NCBI GenBank assembly: GCA_039023545.1 | Contig: JBCHKQ010000002.1 | Span: forward strand, 602,259-666,258 | Source: Spirochaetia bacterium 38H-sp | GTDB lineage: Bacteria; Spirochaetota; Spirochaetia; Winmispirales; Winmispiraceae | DNA: 64,000 nt | Reading direction: 5' to 3' | Shown: positions 46,692 to 55,290 of the stretch, one piece after another | Position numbering within the stretch: the first letter of the stretch is position 1 | Layout of the letters: every line of letters starts with the position of its first letter | Made by a program: the position numbers and the translations under genes | Notes under the pieces: model-generated | What the model was told of the DNA's origin: nothing | Seen by the model: only the letters and a program-made list of their open reading frames with translations | The model's database searches: none

Positions 46692-48257
46692 TTAGTAAAC
46701 TCCGGCAACAGCAACATTAAAGAATATATCACTTATAGAAGAATTTCTCAATTCATAAGAATATTCCCATAATGCAGGCAGAAAAGCATTCTTCTGTTTC
46801 TGAGAGCCCGGTATCATGGCAGGAAAAGCATCACCTTCTCTAAACATAAGAAGATGCTGAGCAGAAAGTCCCCCAAGAAAATATAAGTCTTTTGCTTTAT
46901 CAGAATCTGATGGTATTGATACCGCTTCAAATGGAGCCGTTGGATCAACAGGCACCCATCCCATGGCCGGCAAAGCTGCTTCTGCCCAATAGTACCAGCT
47001 CAGATTACCACCACTTTGCAGCAAAATACCGCCGACAACACGTGCAGGGACATCGCCTGCTCTCAACAGCTGGACCAATAACCTGGCTCTTCCCAAAGAA
47101 TCAGAAAGCCCGGATTGCAAAACAGCATCAAGACTATTCCCCGCAGACTTCCTGTATCCTATTCTGTCTCTGACAAATATATAACACTTCCATACCCACT
47201 CATAAGGACTATAATCTTTGGAATCAAAAAGAGAAGCTATAAGATTATTTTTTTTATCTATAAATATATTCTTCTGCCATATAGTATACCGATCTTTTTC
47301 ATCCGCAGAAAAACGGGCATTCTCGTCTACATCCGATGTCCATACGGGATAAATATCAAGAACTATCCCTCTTTTTATAGCAACAGTCTGTGTCCTGGAA
47401 AATCTATAGGCAATATTATTTTTATCTCTTAAGTACGGTGGTATATTCTCCTCCAAAACACGTATATTTCTCTGCCAAAATGTCTTGGCGATACCAGGAA
47501 GCCATACTATGGCAGCACCAGACTCAGCAGCAGATACGGAGAAACTCATGTCAAACTCAAGAGAATAAGTAAGAGCATTTCCGGCATAAAATCGTCCTCC
47601 CGAATCGTTGACATCTACAAAAATTCCATTGGTCCTATTCTCACCGTCAGATATAAAAACCTCTCCGGAGGTTGCAGCCTCAGGCAGAAAAAACTCTATC
47701 TTATCGGACTCCCATTTTATTACATAATCATTAGGGACAGGATAAAAAACATCATCTGAGCTCTTTGCAATATCCTTTCCTATCCATGTCACATAGATAG
47801 TGCCTCTATCTTTAAAAGTATCAAGATTGTGCCCCATAACAACAACTTTGGAAGCAAGAGACAACACCTCTGGTTTTATATCTGTAATCTCGGCAGCAAT
47901 AACGGACTTTCCCTCTGGTCTTGGAATATCCGACTTGAGAGCAAAAAGTATCCTATTGCTATTTTTATCTTTTGCCGTAAAAACCTGTACAAATCCAGAA
48001 CTAACTCCAACAGGCAATTTTGCCCTTATAAGCCTGTCTGACCATAATAAAAGGGAAGAGTTTAATAATTGCATATCTCCAACTATGACTCTACCACGTT
48101 CTTTGCCAAAGCCATGACCCTTTATCTCTATAATATCTCCTGGACTTGCTATATTAGGAGTAACAGTATATATAGTAGGGTTATAAAAAAAAAGAAACAA
48201 GAAGACAAAAAGTACAAGCAAAATGCAAATAGCTATATATAATCGTATCCTATTCAT
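46692..48257 (-). CDS. Membrane-anchored IPT/TIG and transglutaminase-fold protein, catalytic residues lost
   Basis: 521-aa protein with one N-terminal membrane anchor (about 6-25), two IPT/TIG-like beta domains (about 27-110 and 122-215) and a C-terminal transglutaminase-core fold (about 340-460). By alignment of the conserved LLVQLLRAGDVPARVVGG helix and the GWVPVDPT strand, the catalytic Cys position is Ser387 and the His position is Tyr422; Asp438 is kept. It is therefore probably not a Cys peptidase or transglutaminase but a binding or structural protein at the outer face of the inner membrane. GGGG precedes ATG 48257. It lies in the sigma-factor gene run. Confidence 0.8.
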   Translation of the reverse strand: MNRIRLYIAICILLVLFVFLFLFFYNPTIYTVTPNIASPGDIIEIKGHGFGKERGRVIVGDMQLLNSSLLLWSDRLIRAKLPVGVSSGFVQVFTAKDKNSNRILFALKSDIPRPEGKSVIAAEITDIKPEVLSLASKVVVMGHNLDTFKDRGTIYVTWIGKDIAKSSDDVFYPVPNDYVIKWESDKIEFFLPEAATSGEVFISDGENRTNGIFVDVNDSGGRFYAGNALTYSLEFDMSFSVSAAESGAAIVWLPGIAKTFWQRNIRVLEENIPPYLRDKNNIAYRFSRTQTVAIKRGIVLDIYPVWTSDVDENARFSADEKDRYTIWQKNIFIDKKNNLIASLFDSKDYSPYEWVWKCYIFVRDRIGYRKSAGNSLDAVLQSGLSDSLGRARLLVQLLRAGDVPARVVGGILLQSGGNLSWYYWAEAALPAMGWVPVDPTAPFEAVSIPSDSDKAKDLYFLGGLSAQHLLMFREGDAFPAMIPGSQKQKNAFLPALWEYSYELRNSSISDIFFNVAVAGVY

Positions 48258-48316
48258 TAGAACCCCACTGCTTTTTATTTAAAAATGATATCAGTTAGAA
48301 AGATTTTTATAAAGAC

Positions 48317-48841
48317 TTATTTTGATGCATTTTCTTTTATCGCGTTGGAGGCAGAAGGTGGTTTATGTGATTCCTCATTATCCGTATCGTCTATCCATAT
48401 CTCTATCTCAAGCCTGTACAAAGACTCATCTTCTGCCTTAAGCTCAACCTTACCCAGAGGAAAAAATATAATCTTCTCTCCAAGGTTGAGGGGAATCTGC
48501 TTTACCGTAGCAAGATACTTTAAGGCATCCTCCCCTGTCTGAGAACACCACACCTGACCTTCTGCCAAAACAATAAATGAGCCGTCTTTTTTCTTAAAAG
48601 GAGTAAGCCTCGCTAAGACAACAATATCCTTGCTGATCAATTTTACAGTAACAGCTTTTCCAGGGATGGTAATCTTGGATTTATTAACCTGCCATTTTAT
48701 ATTCTCAAGTCCCACAAGCTTGGTGGATATATTTATCTTAAGCACATCCTCTATATCGCTGAGTATAGTTTCGTCATCGTCCGCAAGGACAGGAAATATT
48801 AATATCGTAAAAAAGGCAAAAGCAATAAAACGCCTTAACAT
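48317..48841 (-). CDS. Exported hypothetical protein in sigma-factor operon
   Basis: 174-aa protein with a clear signal peptide (about 1-21, FPVLADD cleavage region). The mature part is acidic and beta-rich, with FIVLAEGQVWCSQ and a GEKIIFFPLGKVEL stretch; I do not recognise the fold. It begins one base after the anti-sigma-like gene's stop, so it belongs to the same operon and may be a periplasmic component or output of the envelope response. Confidence 0.7.
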   Translation of the reverse strand: MLRRFIAFAFFTILIFPVLADDDETILSDIEDVLKINISTKLVGLENIKWQVNKSKITIPGKAVTVKLISKDIVVLARLTPFKKKDGSFIVLAEGQVWCSQTGEDALKYLATVKQIPLNLGEKIIFFPLGKVELKAEDESLYRLEIEIWIDDTDNEESHKPPSASNAIKENASK

Positions 48842-48842
48842 A

Positions 48843-49301
48843 TCATCTTCCTCCGCCTGCTCTCAGAAAGACCGGCTGACCTTGAATTCCCGTACTATCC
48901 ATAGAAGGAAGTTCTATTACAACATCTTCGGAGTTTGAATCATCAAGAATTTTGCTTAGATCAGCTTTATTACCAGAGACAGAAACAGCCATAACATCCT
49001 CATTATTAGCAGAAGAAGACGCTATAACAGGAGAAGTAAAACCAACTGTTATACCAACAATAAGGCCCAGACCAATTATGGAAATCATAAGAAGAGAAAC
49101 AAAAACAGGAATAGGAACAAAAACTCCTCGTATTGTAGGCCTGTGTTTAAGCTTCTCAATACTTCTATCAAGTCTGGCTCGTACTCTTATCCTGGCATTT
49201 TCTACAATATCTTCCGGAACATCATAAGGAGGGATAGAGAAACCCTGTGCTACTTTATCCCCTCCCGATTTCTCGGTATTGAAAAGAATTTCTTTACTCA
49301 T
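48843..49301 (-). CDS. Probable anti-sigma factor, single-pass membrane protein
   Basis: 152-aa protein with a cytoplasmic N-terminal region (about 1-60), one transmembrane helix (about 63-88) and a Ser/Asp-rich extracytoplasmic tail. This topology plus a 4-base ATGA overlap with the upstream ECF sigma gene fits a membrane anti-sigma factor. I see no zinc-binding HxxxCxxC motif, so it is not of the ZAS type and the assignment rests on context. Confidence 0.65.
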   Translation of the reverse strand: MSKEILFNTEKSGGDKVAQGFSIPPYDVPEDIVENARIRVRARLDRSIEKLKHRPTIRGVFVPIPVFVSLLMISIIGLGLIVGITVGFTSPVIASSSANNEDVMAVSVSGNKADLSKILDDSNSEDVVIELPSMDSTGIQGQPVFLRAGGGR

Positions 49302-49807
49302 AGGCTTCCTCCGGAAGAAAGTAATTCTGCCAGTTTGTTCCTTGCTCTAAAAATTCTTATTTTTACATTATTTTCTGTAATATTCATAACCTCCGCAATA
49401 TCCCTATAAGAAAGCCCCTCATACTCCCTCAGAATAAGAGGAACTCTTAGTTTATATGGCAGCTGCTCTATCTTGGCTCTGACTTCTTGTGCGACTTCCT
49501 TATCAACAAATCTGCCTTCCTCGCTCTGCTCTTTATAAGGGATTTCCTTATAAAGCTTGTTTAACAACTTCCCTTCTCTCTGTTTTTTTTTGAGAAAGTT
49601 ATATGTCATGTTCTTTGCAACCCGCAGCAACCAATAGAGGGCCTGTTTATTGTCAGGTATCTCTTCCACTCTAGGATAGTATTTCAAAAAGGCCTCATGG
49701 CAAATATCCTCTGCCACGCTACTGTCTCCTGTCAACCTATAAACCATCCTGTAAATAATAGAGAAGCTCTCATTGTATACTTGCTCAAAAATCTCATCTC
49801 TTATCAT
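49298..49807 (-). CDS. ECF-family RNA polymerase sigma factor (RpoE-like)
   Basis: 169-aa group 4 sigma factor. Region 2 spans about 10-80 (AEDICHEAFLKYY, with the conserved WLLRVAKN helix) and region 4 about 110-165 (LPYKLRVPLILREYEGLSYRDIAE, HTH). It should direct transcription of an envelope or stress regulon. No ribosome site precedes ATG 49807. Upstream is a perfect tandem 11-base repeat (49829-49850), possibly a regulatory site. It is followed by an overlapping anti-sigma-like gene. T. pallidum has a sigma-24 gene at the same place (TP0092, from memory). Confidence 0.9.
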   Translation of the reverse strand: MIRDEIFEQVYNESFSIIYRMVYRLTGDSSVAEDICHEAFLKYYPRVEEIPDNKQALYWLLRVAKNMTYNFLKKKQREGKLLNKLYKEIPYKEQSEEGRFVDKEVAQEVRAKIEQLPYKLRVPLILREYEGLSYRDIAEVMNITENNVKIRIFRARNKLAELLSSGGSL

Positions 49808-49828
49808 ATTATAAACAATTTTCCGCTT

Positions 49829-49850
49829 TTATTGTTACCTTATTGTTACC
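49829..49850 (-). repeat. Perfect tandem 11-base repeat upstream of ECF sigma gene
   Basis: On the minus strand GGTAACAATAA occurs twice in immediate succession (plus-strand copies 49829-49839 and 49840-49850), ending 21 bases before the rpoE ATG and overlapping the cysS stop codon. It could be a binding site or an ECF-type -35 element duplicated in phase with one helical turn. Confidence 0.6.
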
Positions 49851-51270
49851 AATCTTTTGACACTTCCCAGACAGTTCCCTGAGGAGTATCCTTTATTATA
49901 ATCCCTTTTTCCGCTAACAAGTTACGAATCCTATCAGCTTCCGAATAATTTTTTTCTTTTCTAAAAATCTCTCTCTGTCTAATTAGCTCCATATCCTCAT
50001 CCGAAATTTTTGCAACAGCTTCTTTTGCTCCAATTTCCTTGACAAGAGACAAACCAAGAACCCTATCCATATCAGATACCAAAAGCGCCTTATCTGTATC
50101 CGACAGAAAAGAATCCTTTATAACAGACCACAACACAGCTATTGCTCTTGGAGAATTAAGGTCATTACTGATATAGTCCACAAATTGATCCCTATAGGAA
50201 AGAGCCTTATCAGACATATCTTTATCAGCCCAGTTATCATCTGGTTTAAGAGAACTTATCTTTTCTATAAGAGACCTTCTTGCATTTTTTGCGGACTCAA
50301 GAGCAGAAAAGGAAAAAACCAGCTGACTTCTGTAATGAGCACCAAGACAATAATATCTATAATCCAGAGGAGAAAAGCCCTTTTCCGTGAGAACAGAGAG
50401 AGTAAGGAAATTGCCGGAAGACTTGGACATCTTACCCGAGTCAAGAACAAGAAACTCTCCATGAAGCCAATATCTTACCCATGGCGTTTTCCCTGTTGCT
50501 CCTTCGCTCTGTGCAATCTCATTGGTATGATGTACAGGTATATGATCTATTCCTCCACAGTGGATATCAAACTGCTCTCCAAGATACTTCATACTCATAG
50601 CAGAACACTCAAGATGCCAACCGGGATAGCCCCTTCCCCATGGAGAATCCCATACCATAGCCTGATTTTCAAACTTGGACCTTGTAAACCACAGAACAAA
50701 ATCTCTAGGATTCTTCTTGCTTTTATCAACAGCAACCCTGGCTCCTGCCTTTAGCTCCTGTCTATCAAGAAGAGCAAGCTTGCCATAGTCCGGAAACGTC
50801 GCAGTATCATAATATACATTACCTTCCGAGACATAAGTATGTCCATTTTTTTCTAGCCTTTTGACCAAGTCTATCATCTCCGGTATATGCTCTGTTGCAC
50901 GACAGACCACAGTGGGCATAAGTATATTAAGCTCTTTTATATCGTTAAAAAAAGCATCAGAAAAAAAGTGTGCAATATCCCACACACTCATACCCTTTTC
51001 CCGTGCACTCTTTATCATCTTATCCTCACCCTCATCTCCATCGCTCGTAAGATGCCCTACATCAGTTACATTCATAACATGCTTTACCTTATATCCGGCA
51101 TATTCCAGCGTTCTCCTCAACAAGTCTTCAAAGATATATGTACGCAAGTTACCTATATGAGCATAATTATATACAGTAGGACCACAAGCATACATCCCAA
51201 CCGTATCTTTTTGCATGGGAGAAAAATCCTCTACCTTTCTACCCATACTGTTAAACAGCCTTATATCCAT
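49846..51270 (-). CDS. cysS: Cysteinyl-tRNA synthetase
   Basis: 474-aa class I synthetase charging tRNA-Cys. HIGH appears as HIGN in YNYAHIGN (about 35-42), preceded by the zinc-binding Cys in YACGPTVYN; the other zinc ligands are in the CSAM and HCGGIDH segments; KMSKS is KMSKSSGNF (about 260). GAGGAG precedes ATG 51270; an upstream in-frame extension lacks a site. First gene of the minus-strand run that includes the ECF sigma factor. Confidence 0.97.
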   Translation of the reverse strand: MDIRLFNSMGRKVEDFSPMQKDTVGMYACGPTVYNYAHIGNLRTYIFEDLLRRTLEYAGYKVKHVMNVTDVGHLTSDGDEGEDKMIKSAREKGMSVWDIAHFFSDAFFNDIKELNILMPTVVCRATEHIPEMIDLVKRLEKNGHTYVSEGNVYYDTATFPDYGKLALLDRQELKAGARVAVDKSKKNPRDFVLWFTRSKFENQAMVWDSPWGRGYPGWHLECSAMSMKYLGEQFDIHCGGIDHIPVHHTNEIAQSEGATGKTPWVRYWLHGEFLVLDSGKMSKSSGNFLTLSVLTEKGFSPLDYRYYCLGAHYRSQLVFSFSALESAKNARRSLIEKISSLKPDDNWADKDMSDKALSYRDQFVDYISNDLNSPRAIAVLWSVIKDSFLSDTDKALLVSDMDRVLGLSLVKEIGAKEAVAKISDEDMELIRQREIFRKEKNYSEADRIRNLLAEKGIIIKDTPQGTVWEVSKDW

Positions 51271-51323
51271 AAAAACTCCTCTGTCATATAGCAACTTTTG
51301 ATAAAAAAAGATAATATTTTCTT

Positions 51324-52241
51324 GTGGTAAACGTACGTAAATTACTCAAAAAAATCAACATAAGCTCGGAGATACTATTTGATGAACCTATGAGCAATCA
51401 TACGAGCTTTAAAGTAGGCGGCCCGGCAGACGCGTTTGCAGAACCGGCCGACACACTGGAGCTTATAAAGCTTATAAACATTTGCAGAGAAAACAACATT
51501 CCTCTTTTTATCCTTGGAGGTGGTGCCAACATAGTGGTATCTGACCGCGGCATAAGAGGTCTTGTAATAAGCACAACACGACTTTGCGCCATAAATATAA
51601 AAAACAACACTGTAGAATGCCAGGCAGGGATAAGCATGGAAGAGCTTGTGTTAAAAACAACAGAAAAGGGACTAGGAGGGATAGAGGACTTTGCCTGGAT
51701 GCCGGGAAGCCTTGGCGGAAGCATAAGGATGAACGCAAGATGCTACAACACATCCATATCCGATGTCTTAGAAAGCGTAATATGGCTGGATATGACAACA
51801 GGAAGGACAAAAACATATATAAAAAACCCCTCTGACTTTGCCTATAAAATATCCCCTTTTCAAAAAGGGGATAAACTAATACTGCAAGCAAAACTAGCAC
51901 TGCACTACAATGACAAAAACATATTAAAAAAACGCATAGAAGAAATAAAACAAGATAGAGAAAAAAAAGGCCACTTTTTTGCCCCTAGTGCAGGCTCTGT
52001 CTTTAAGAACAACAGAGATTTTGGACAGCCAACAGGAGTACTAATAGATAACCTAGGCTTAAAAGGCTACAGCATAGGAGACGCACAAGTATCCCCCTTC
52101 CATGGCAACATAATAATTAACAGAGGACAAGCAAAAGCAGAAGACATAAAAAGGCTCATAGAATATTTGCAAGAACAAGTATACAATGCATACGGCTTTA
52201 CAATAGAACCAGAAGTAATATTTGCAGGAGACTGGGACTGA
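51324..52241 (+). CDS. murB: UDP-N-acetylenolpyruvoylglucosamine reductase
   Basis: 305-aa FAD enzyme completing UDP-MurNAc synthesis in peptidoglycan biogenesis. NHTSFKVGGPADA (about 25-37), the FAD-binding LGGGANIVVSD (about 61-71), GSVFKNN with the catalytic Ser (about 219-225) and the terminal IEPEVIF with the catalytic Glu are all present. It is the short type II-like form without the E. coli insertion. The start is GTG 51324 with no clear ribosome site; the next Met is inside the conserved domain. Divergent from cysS with a 53-base gap; the convergent gene ends 2 bases away. Confidence 0.95.
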   Translation: MVNVRKLLKKINISSEILFDEPMSNHTSFKVGGPADAFAEPADTLELIKLINICRENNIPLFILGGGANIVVSDRGIRGLVISTTRLCAINIKNNTVECQAGISMEELVLKTTEKGLGGIEDFAWMPGSLGGSIRMNARCYNTSISDVLESVIWLDMTTGRTKTYIKNPSDFAYKISPFQKGDKLILQAKLALHYNDKNILKKRIEEIKQDREKKGHFFAPSAGSVFKNNRDFGQPTGVLIDNLGLKGYSIGDAQVSPFHGNIIINRGQAKAEDIKRLIEYLQEQVYNAYGFTIEPEVIFAGDWD

Positions 52242-52243
52242 CA

Positions 52244-53452
52244 TTACTTATTATTGACCTTGCAGCCAACAGAAAAACCCGTAAGCAAAGCCTTACTGTC
52301 CAATATATCAATAGAAGCCCATAACTCCACATCACGCACACGATATTCCGCCTTTATTACTCTCTTCTCATCAACATACCAAGAAAAACCGTCATACAAA
52401 AAAGGAAAACAAAAAGACACAAAAAACAAGTCAACATTTACAGAAAAAGAAACCTCAGAATCATAAAAACTGTCTTTATCACAATCAAAACCCAACCTAA
52501 GAACATCATAAACAGGATAAAACCAAAAGTAAAAATCCCCACCGCAGTAATTTGTCTCATAAGAAAAAGAAGACATCAACCGCCACTTTTTCTGACTTAT
52601 TCCCAACCGGACAGAAAAATCCTGAGAAAAACCATCAATAAACCTTTTTCCCACATCGTAACCAAGATACAACACAGGCCCGTAACCATGCTCATACCCC
52701 GCGCTATTTCTGCTCCTCCAGCTCCAACCTGACCATGACCCGTCAGGACTTACAAATCCATAATCTGCAGAAGAAAAAACGCTTTTTATCCACCAACCTC
52801 TTGGGAATTCGGCATAAAAACCACAACTTACAAAAGAAGCAGGAACATCATGAGACAAGAATACACCCCCCGTATCCAAAAAGAACAACCAGTCTTCCAT
52901 ACTTTTCCATATCCTCGCGGCAGCATAGGGGAATGCTTCCGCATAATACACAGGTCTGTAGAACCACCAGTCATCAAGATAATAAGACTCAGGAAAAGAA
53001 AGCACCCCCATAAAGTCCCCACCAAAATCTCCATACTCATACGACGCCCACACCCCACAGAGTGAAGCATCAACAGAATCAAGAAAAAACACAGCAGGTC
53101 CCGGAGACAAAAACAGCATATATGCATAAGAAGCAGACGGATGCAAAGAATAATCCACAGAAAAAGGCAGCAAAGACACAACAGAGCTTTTTCCATAAGA
53201 ATGATAAAACGGAGCACACACAGAAGCAAAAAGGCTCTCCCTTACAACAGGACCAGCAAGAAAAAAAGAAGAATTCAAGCTGCCCCTGACTCCCTCTCGC
53301 TCCTGCCAGAAACACCAGTCAAGCCCGTATAACTCATCCTTGAGCCTGAGCGCAAAATCGTTATAACCGTCCAAAGACACAGTGATAGAAGAATCAAGAG
53401 CAAAAAGGATAAACACACGATAAAACACAAAAACACAACATGCCCCCCTCAT
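52244..53452 (-). CDS. Putative outer membrane beta-barrel protein
   Basis: 402-aa protein I do not recognise. Composition is very rich in Phe, Tyr, Trp and Ser with alternating patterns (FYFWFYPVYD, LYDGFSWYV) expected of outer membrane strands. A short hydrophobic N-terminus (about 3-20) could be a signal peptide. Lys and Glu are scarce. GAG 8 bases upstream of ATG 53452 is a modest ribosome site. Its end is 2 bases from the murB stop, an unusually tight convergent junction without a hairpin. Confidence 0.65.
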   Translation of the reverse strand: MRGACCVFVFYRVFILFALDSSITVSLDGYNDFALRLKDELYGLDWCFWQEREGVRGSLNSSFFLAGPVVRESLFASVCAPFYHSYGKSSVVSLLPFSVDYSLHPSASYAYMLFLSPGPAVFFLDSVDASLCGVWASYEYGDFGGDFMGVLSFPESYYLDDWWFYRPVYYAEAFPYAAARIWKSMEDWLFFLDTGGVFLSHDVPASFVSCGFYAEFPRGWWIKSVFSSADYGFVSPDGSWSGWSWRSRNSAGYEHGYGPVLYLGYDVGKRFIDGFSQDFSVRLGISQKKWRLMSSFSYETNYCGGDFYFWFYPVYDVLRLGFDCDKDSFYDSEVSFSVNVDLFFVSFCFPFLYDGFSWYVDEKRVIKAEYRVRDVELWASIDILDSKALLTGFSVGCKVNNK

Positions 53453-53567
53453 ATAAACTCAACATGTAAAAAACACAAAAAAATTCAAAACAAAATATTT
53501 TTTGAGACACCCGTGAAAAATGCAAAAACCACATGTATATTTATACATAATGGAGGACACAGCGATT

Positions 53568-54140
53568 ATGGAGAAAAATATAATAATAACAGCCATAATC
53601 CTACTGATATCCTCAGCAGGATGGACACAATCCTTCGGTTTTTTTGCAGAAAGCTCCATACTCCCAGAGATTATGGCAAAGACAGATATAGAAGACATAC
53701 CGGTAAAAACACCAGGTATAACACAGACGGGATTTTACTTCCTTGACAGGGGCAAATACACAGAAGGCGGATTATACTTTGCCTCAACCAGGGGAATGTC
53801 AGAAACACTACGAGGACAGACCACTCCAGAAGGCTGGGAACTTGGCATACTGACCGGAATAAAAATAATAGACATCTTTAACTGGCTAAAAGCCGGAATA
53901 GATCTAAAGATAGGTGCAGGCACAATACAAATATACTCCGATTATGGATTTATAAGAGAACTTATCACAGGCACCTTTGAAGCAACAGGAGAAATCACCA
54001 TCCAAGCAACAGACTGGTTCTATATATCAGGATTTGCAGGCTATCAGATCATAGGAAACTATTCCCCTGGGAAACCCTTTGCCGATTTTCTTTCTTACTC
54101 CCCCGTACTGGGAATACGGCTGGCACTGGGAGAACGTTAA
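53568..54140 (+). CDS. Exported hypothetical protein, probable small outer membrane barrel
   Basis: 190-aa protein with signal peptide (about 1-19, ISSAGWTQS) and a short beta-rich mature chain with repeated Gly-aromatic pairs (GFYFLDRG, GLYFASTRG, FYISGFAGYQIIG), ending near a Leu/Ala-rich strand. Fits an 8-stranded outer membrane barrel. GGAGG is 11 bases before ATG 53568; upstream in-frame ATGs lack a site. Function unknown. Divergent from the larger barrel gene at 52244-53452, so the two may form one envelope locus. Confidence 0.65.
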   Translation: MEKNIIITAIILLISSAGWTQSFGFFAESSILPEIMAKTDIEDIPVKTPGITQTGFYFLDRGKYTEGGLYFASTRGMSETLRGQTTPEGWELGILTGIKIIDIFNWLKAGIDLKIGAGTIQIYSDYGFIRELITGTFEATGEITIQATDWFYISGFAGYQIIGNYSPGKPFADFLSYSPVLGIRLALGER

Positions 54141-54168
54141 AAAAACAATACATCATACCTAACGGGCT

Positions 54169-54213
54169 TGCCGGAGGCAGCGCGGGGACGCTGTGCGTCC
54201 ACGCGCGTTCGGT
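54169..54213 (+). repeat. Dispersed hairpin repeat, copy 14 (short form)
   Basis: TGCCGGAGGCAG, 12-bp stem with one mismatch (54180-54191 with 54195-54206), 3-base loop, then CGTTCGGTA. Between convergent genes. Confidence 0.82.
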
Positions 54214-54223
54214 ATTATGGTTT

Positions 54224-55099
54224 TTATTCTATTGCAAGAAGGAATGCGCCTTTTATGCCTGCTTCTTGTCCCAGGGTTGCAGGGACTATATAGTTGTCTG
54301 TTTCTTGCAAAATAGAGGGGTGCGCAATATAGCCTGCCAAAAAGTCCAGGAGGTGTTTTCTTGTGTGCGGGAATAATGCCGGCTGACGTGAGACGCCGCC
54401 TCCTATCACAATGCGCTCGGGAGATACGGTGAGTACCATATTGGCTATGCCTTGCGCAAGATAATAGGCTTCAAGCTCCCAGGCTTTATGCGTTTTTTCT
54501 AAGTTTTCTGCCGGTTGTCCCCATCGCCCGCTTATGGCAGGACCGCTTGCCATTCCTTCTAGGCAGTCTGCATGAAAGGGGCAGAGTCCTTTATAGCTGT
54601 CATCAGGGTGACGTCGCACTAGTATGTGGCCTGCCTCAGGGTGTACTAGTCCGTGGATGGGTTTTTTGTCAACGATAATGCCAGCACCTATGCCTGTGCC
54701 TATTGTGATGTATACAAGGCTGGAGAGTCCTTTGCCGGCGCCCAATGTAAGCTCTGCGAGTGCTGCCGCATTGACGTCTGTGTCAAAGGCAACATCAACG
54801 CCCAATTTTTTTGCCATAAGAGGGGCTATTTCTGTATTCTGCCATTCTATCTTGGGTGTTGAGGTAATGTACCCCCATTTTGGGGAGTTTTTATCCAGCT
54901 CGACTGGGCCAAAGCAGCCTATGCCCATTTTCTTGAGTTTGCCGTGCTTTTTCTGCATTGCAGAGAAAAAATCCAGTGCGTCTTTGAGTGTATGTTCTGG
55001 GCTGCGTGTGGGGAAGCGGGTCATTTCCGCTATATCTGATGGAGATTTTCCTACGGCGCAAACCCACTTGGTTCCGCCGGCTTCTATTGCTGCATACAT
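54224..55099 (-). CDS. ROK-family sugar kinase (fructokinase-like)
   Basis: 291-aa ROK kinase phosphorylating a hexose, most likely fructose or mannose. Phosphate loop AIEAGGTKWVCAVG (about 4-17), catalytic segment DTDVNAAALAE (about 106-116), GTGIGAGI, and a zinc site of the type GHILVRR...CPFHADC (about 150-175). The zinc pattern and the EAGGTK opening resemble bacterial fructokinases (ScrK/GmuE) more than glucokinase. GAGG precedes ATG 55099. No transporter is adjacent. Confidence 0.88.
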   Translation of the reverse strand: MYAAIEAGGTKWVCAVGKSPSDIAEMTRFPTRSPEHTLKDALDFFSAMQKKHGKLKKMGIGCFGPVELDKNSPKWGYITSTPKIEWQNTEIAPLMAKKLGVDVAFDTDVNAAALAELTLGAGKGLSSLVYITIGTGIGAGIIVDKKPIHGLVHPEAGHILVRRHPDDSYKGLCPFHADCLEGMASGPAISGRWGQPAENLEKTHKAWELEAYYLAQGIANMVLTVSPERIVIGGGVSRQPALFPHTRKHLLDFLAGYIAHPSILQETDNYIVPATLGQEAGIKGAFLLAIE

Positions 55100-55290
55100 G
55101 CTATACCTCTTTTGTTATATTGCTGTATTGCTGCGGGGTTATGCTTACCTGCAACAGATATAATAACAAGCAATTGGAAAAACAGCCAGCAAGGGGCATA
55201 TATGCAGGATAAAAAAGCCATCTACCGTAAAAATCCAAGTAAGAAAAGCTATTGTAGCAGATTAGCAGATGAGCCTGCAAGCCGAGAAAT

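Noticed and set aside
49798..49813. TATAAT directly before the rpoE ATG as a leaderless promoter
   Set aside because: A -10 box abutting the ATG would put the transcript start inside the gene. The same applies to the TATAAT before ATG 37440. Both are more likely AT-rich coincidences.
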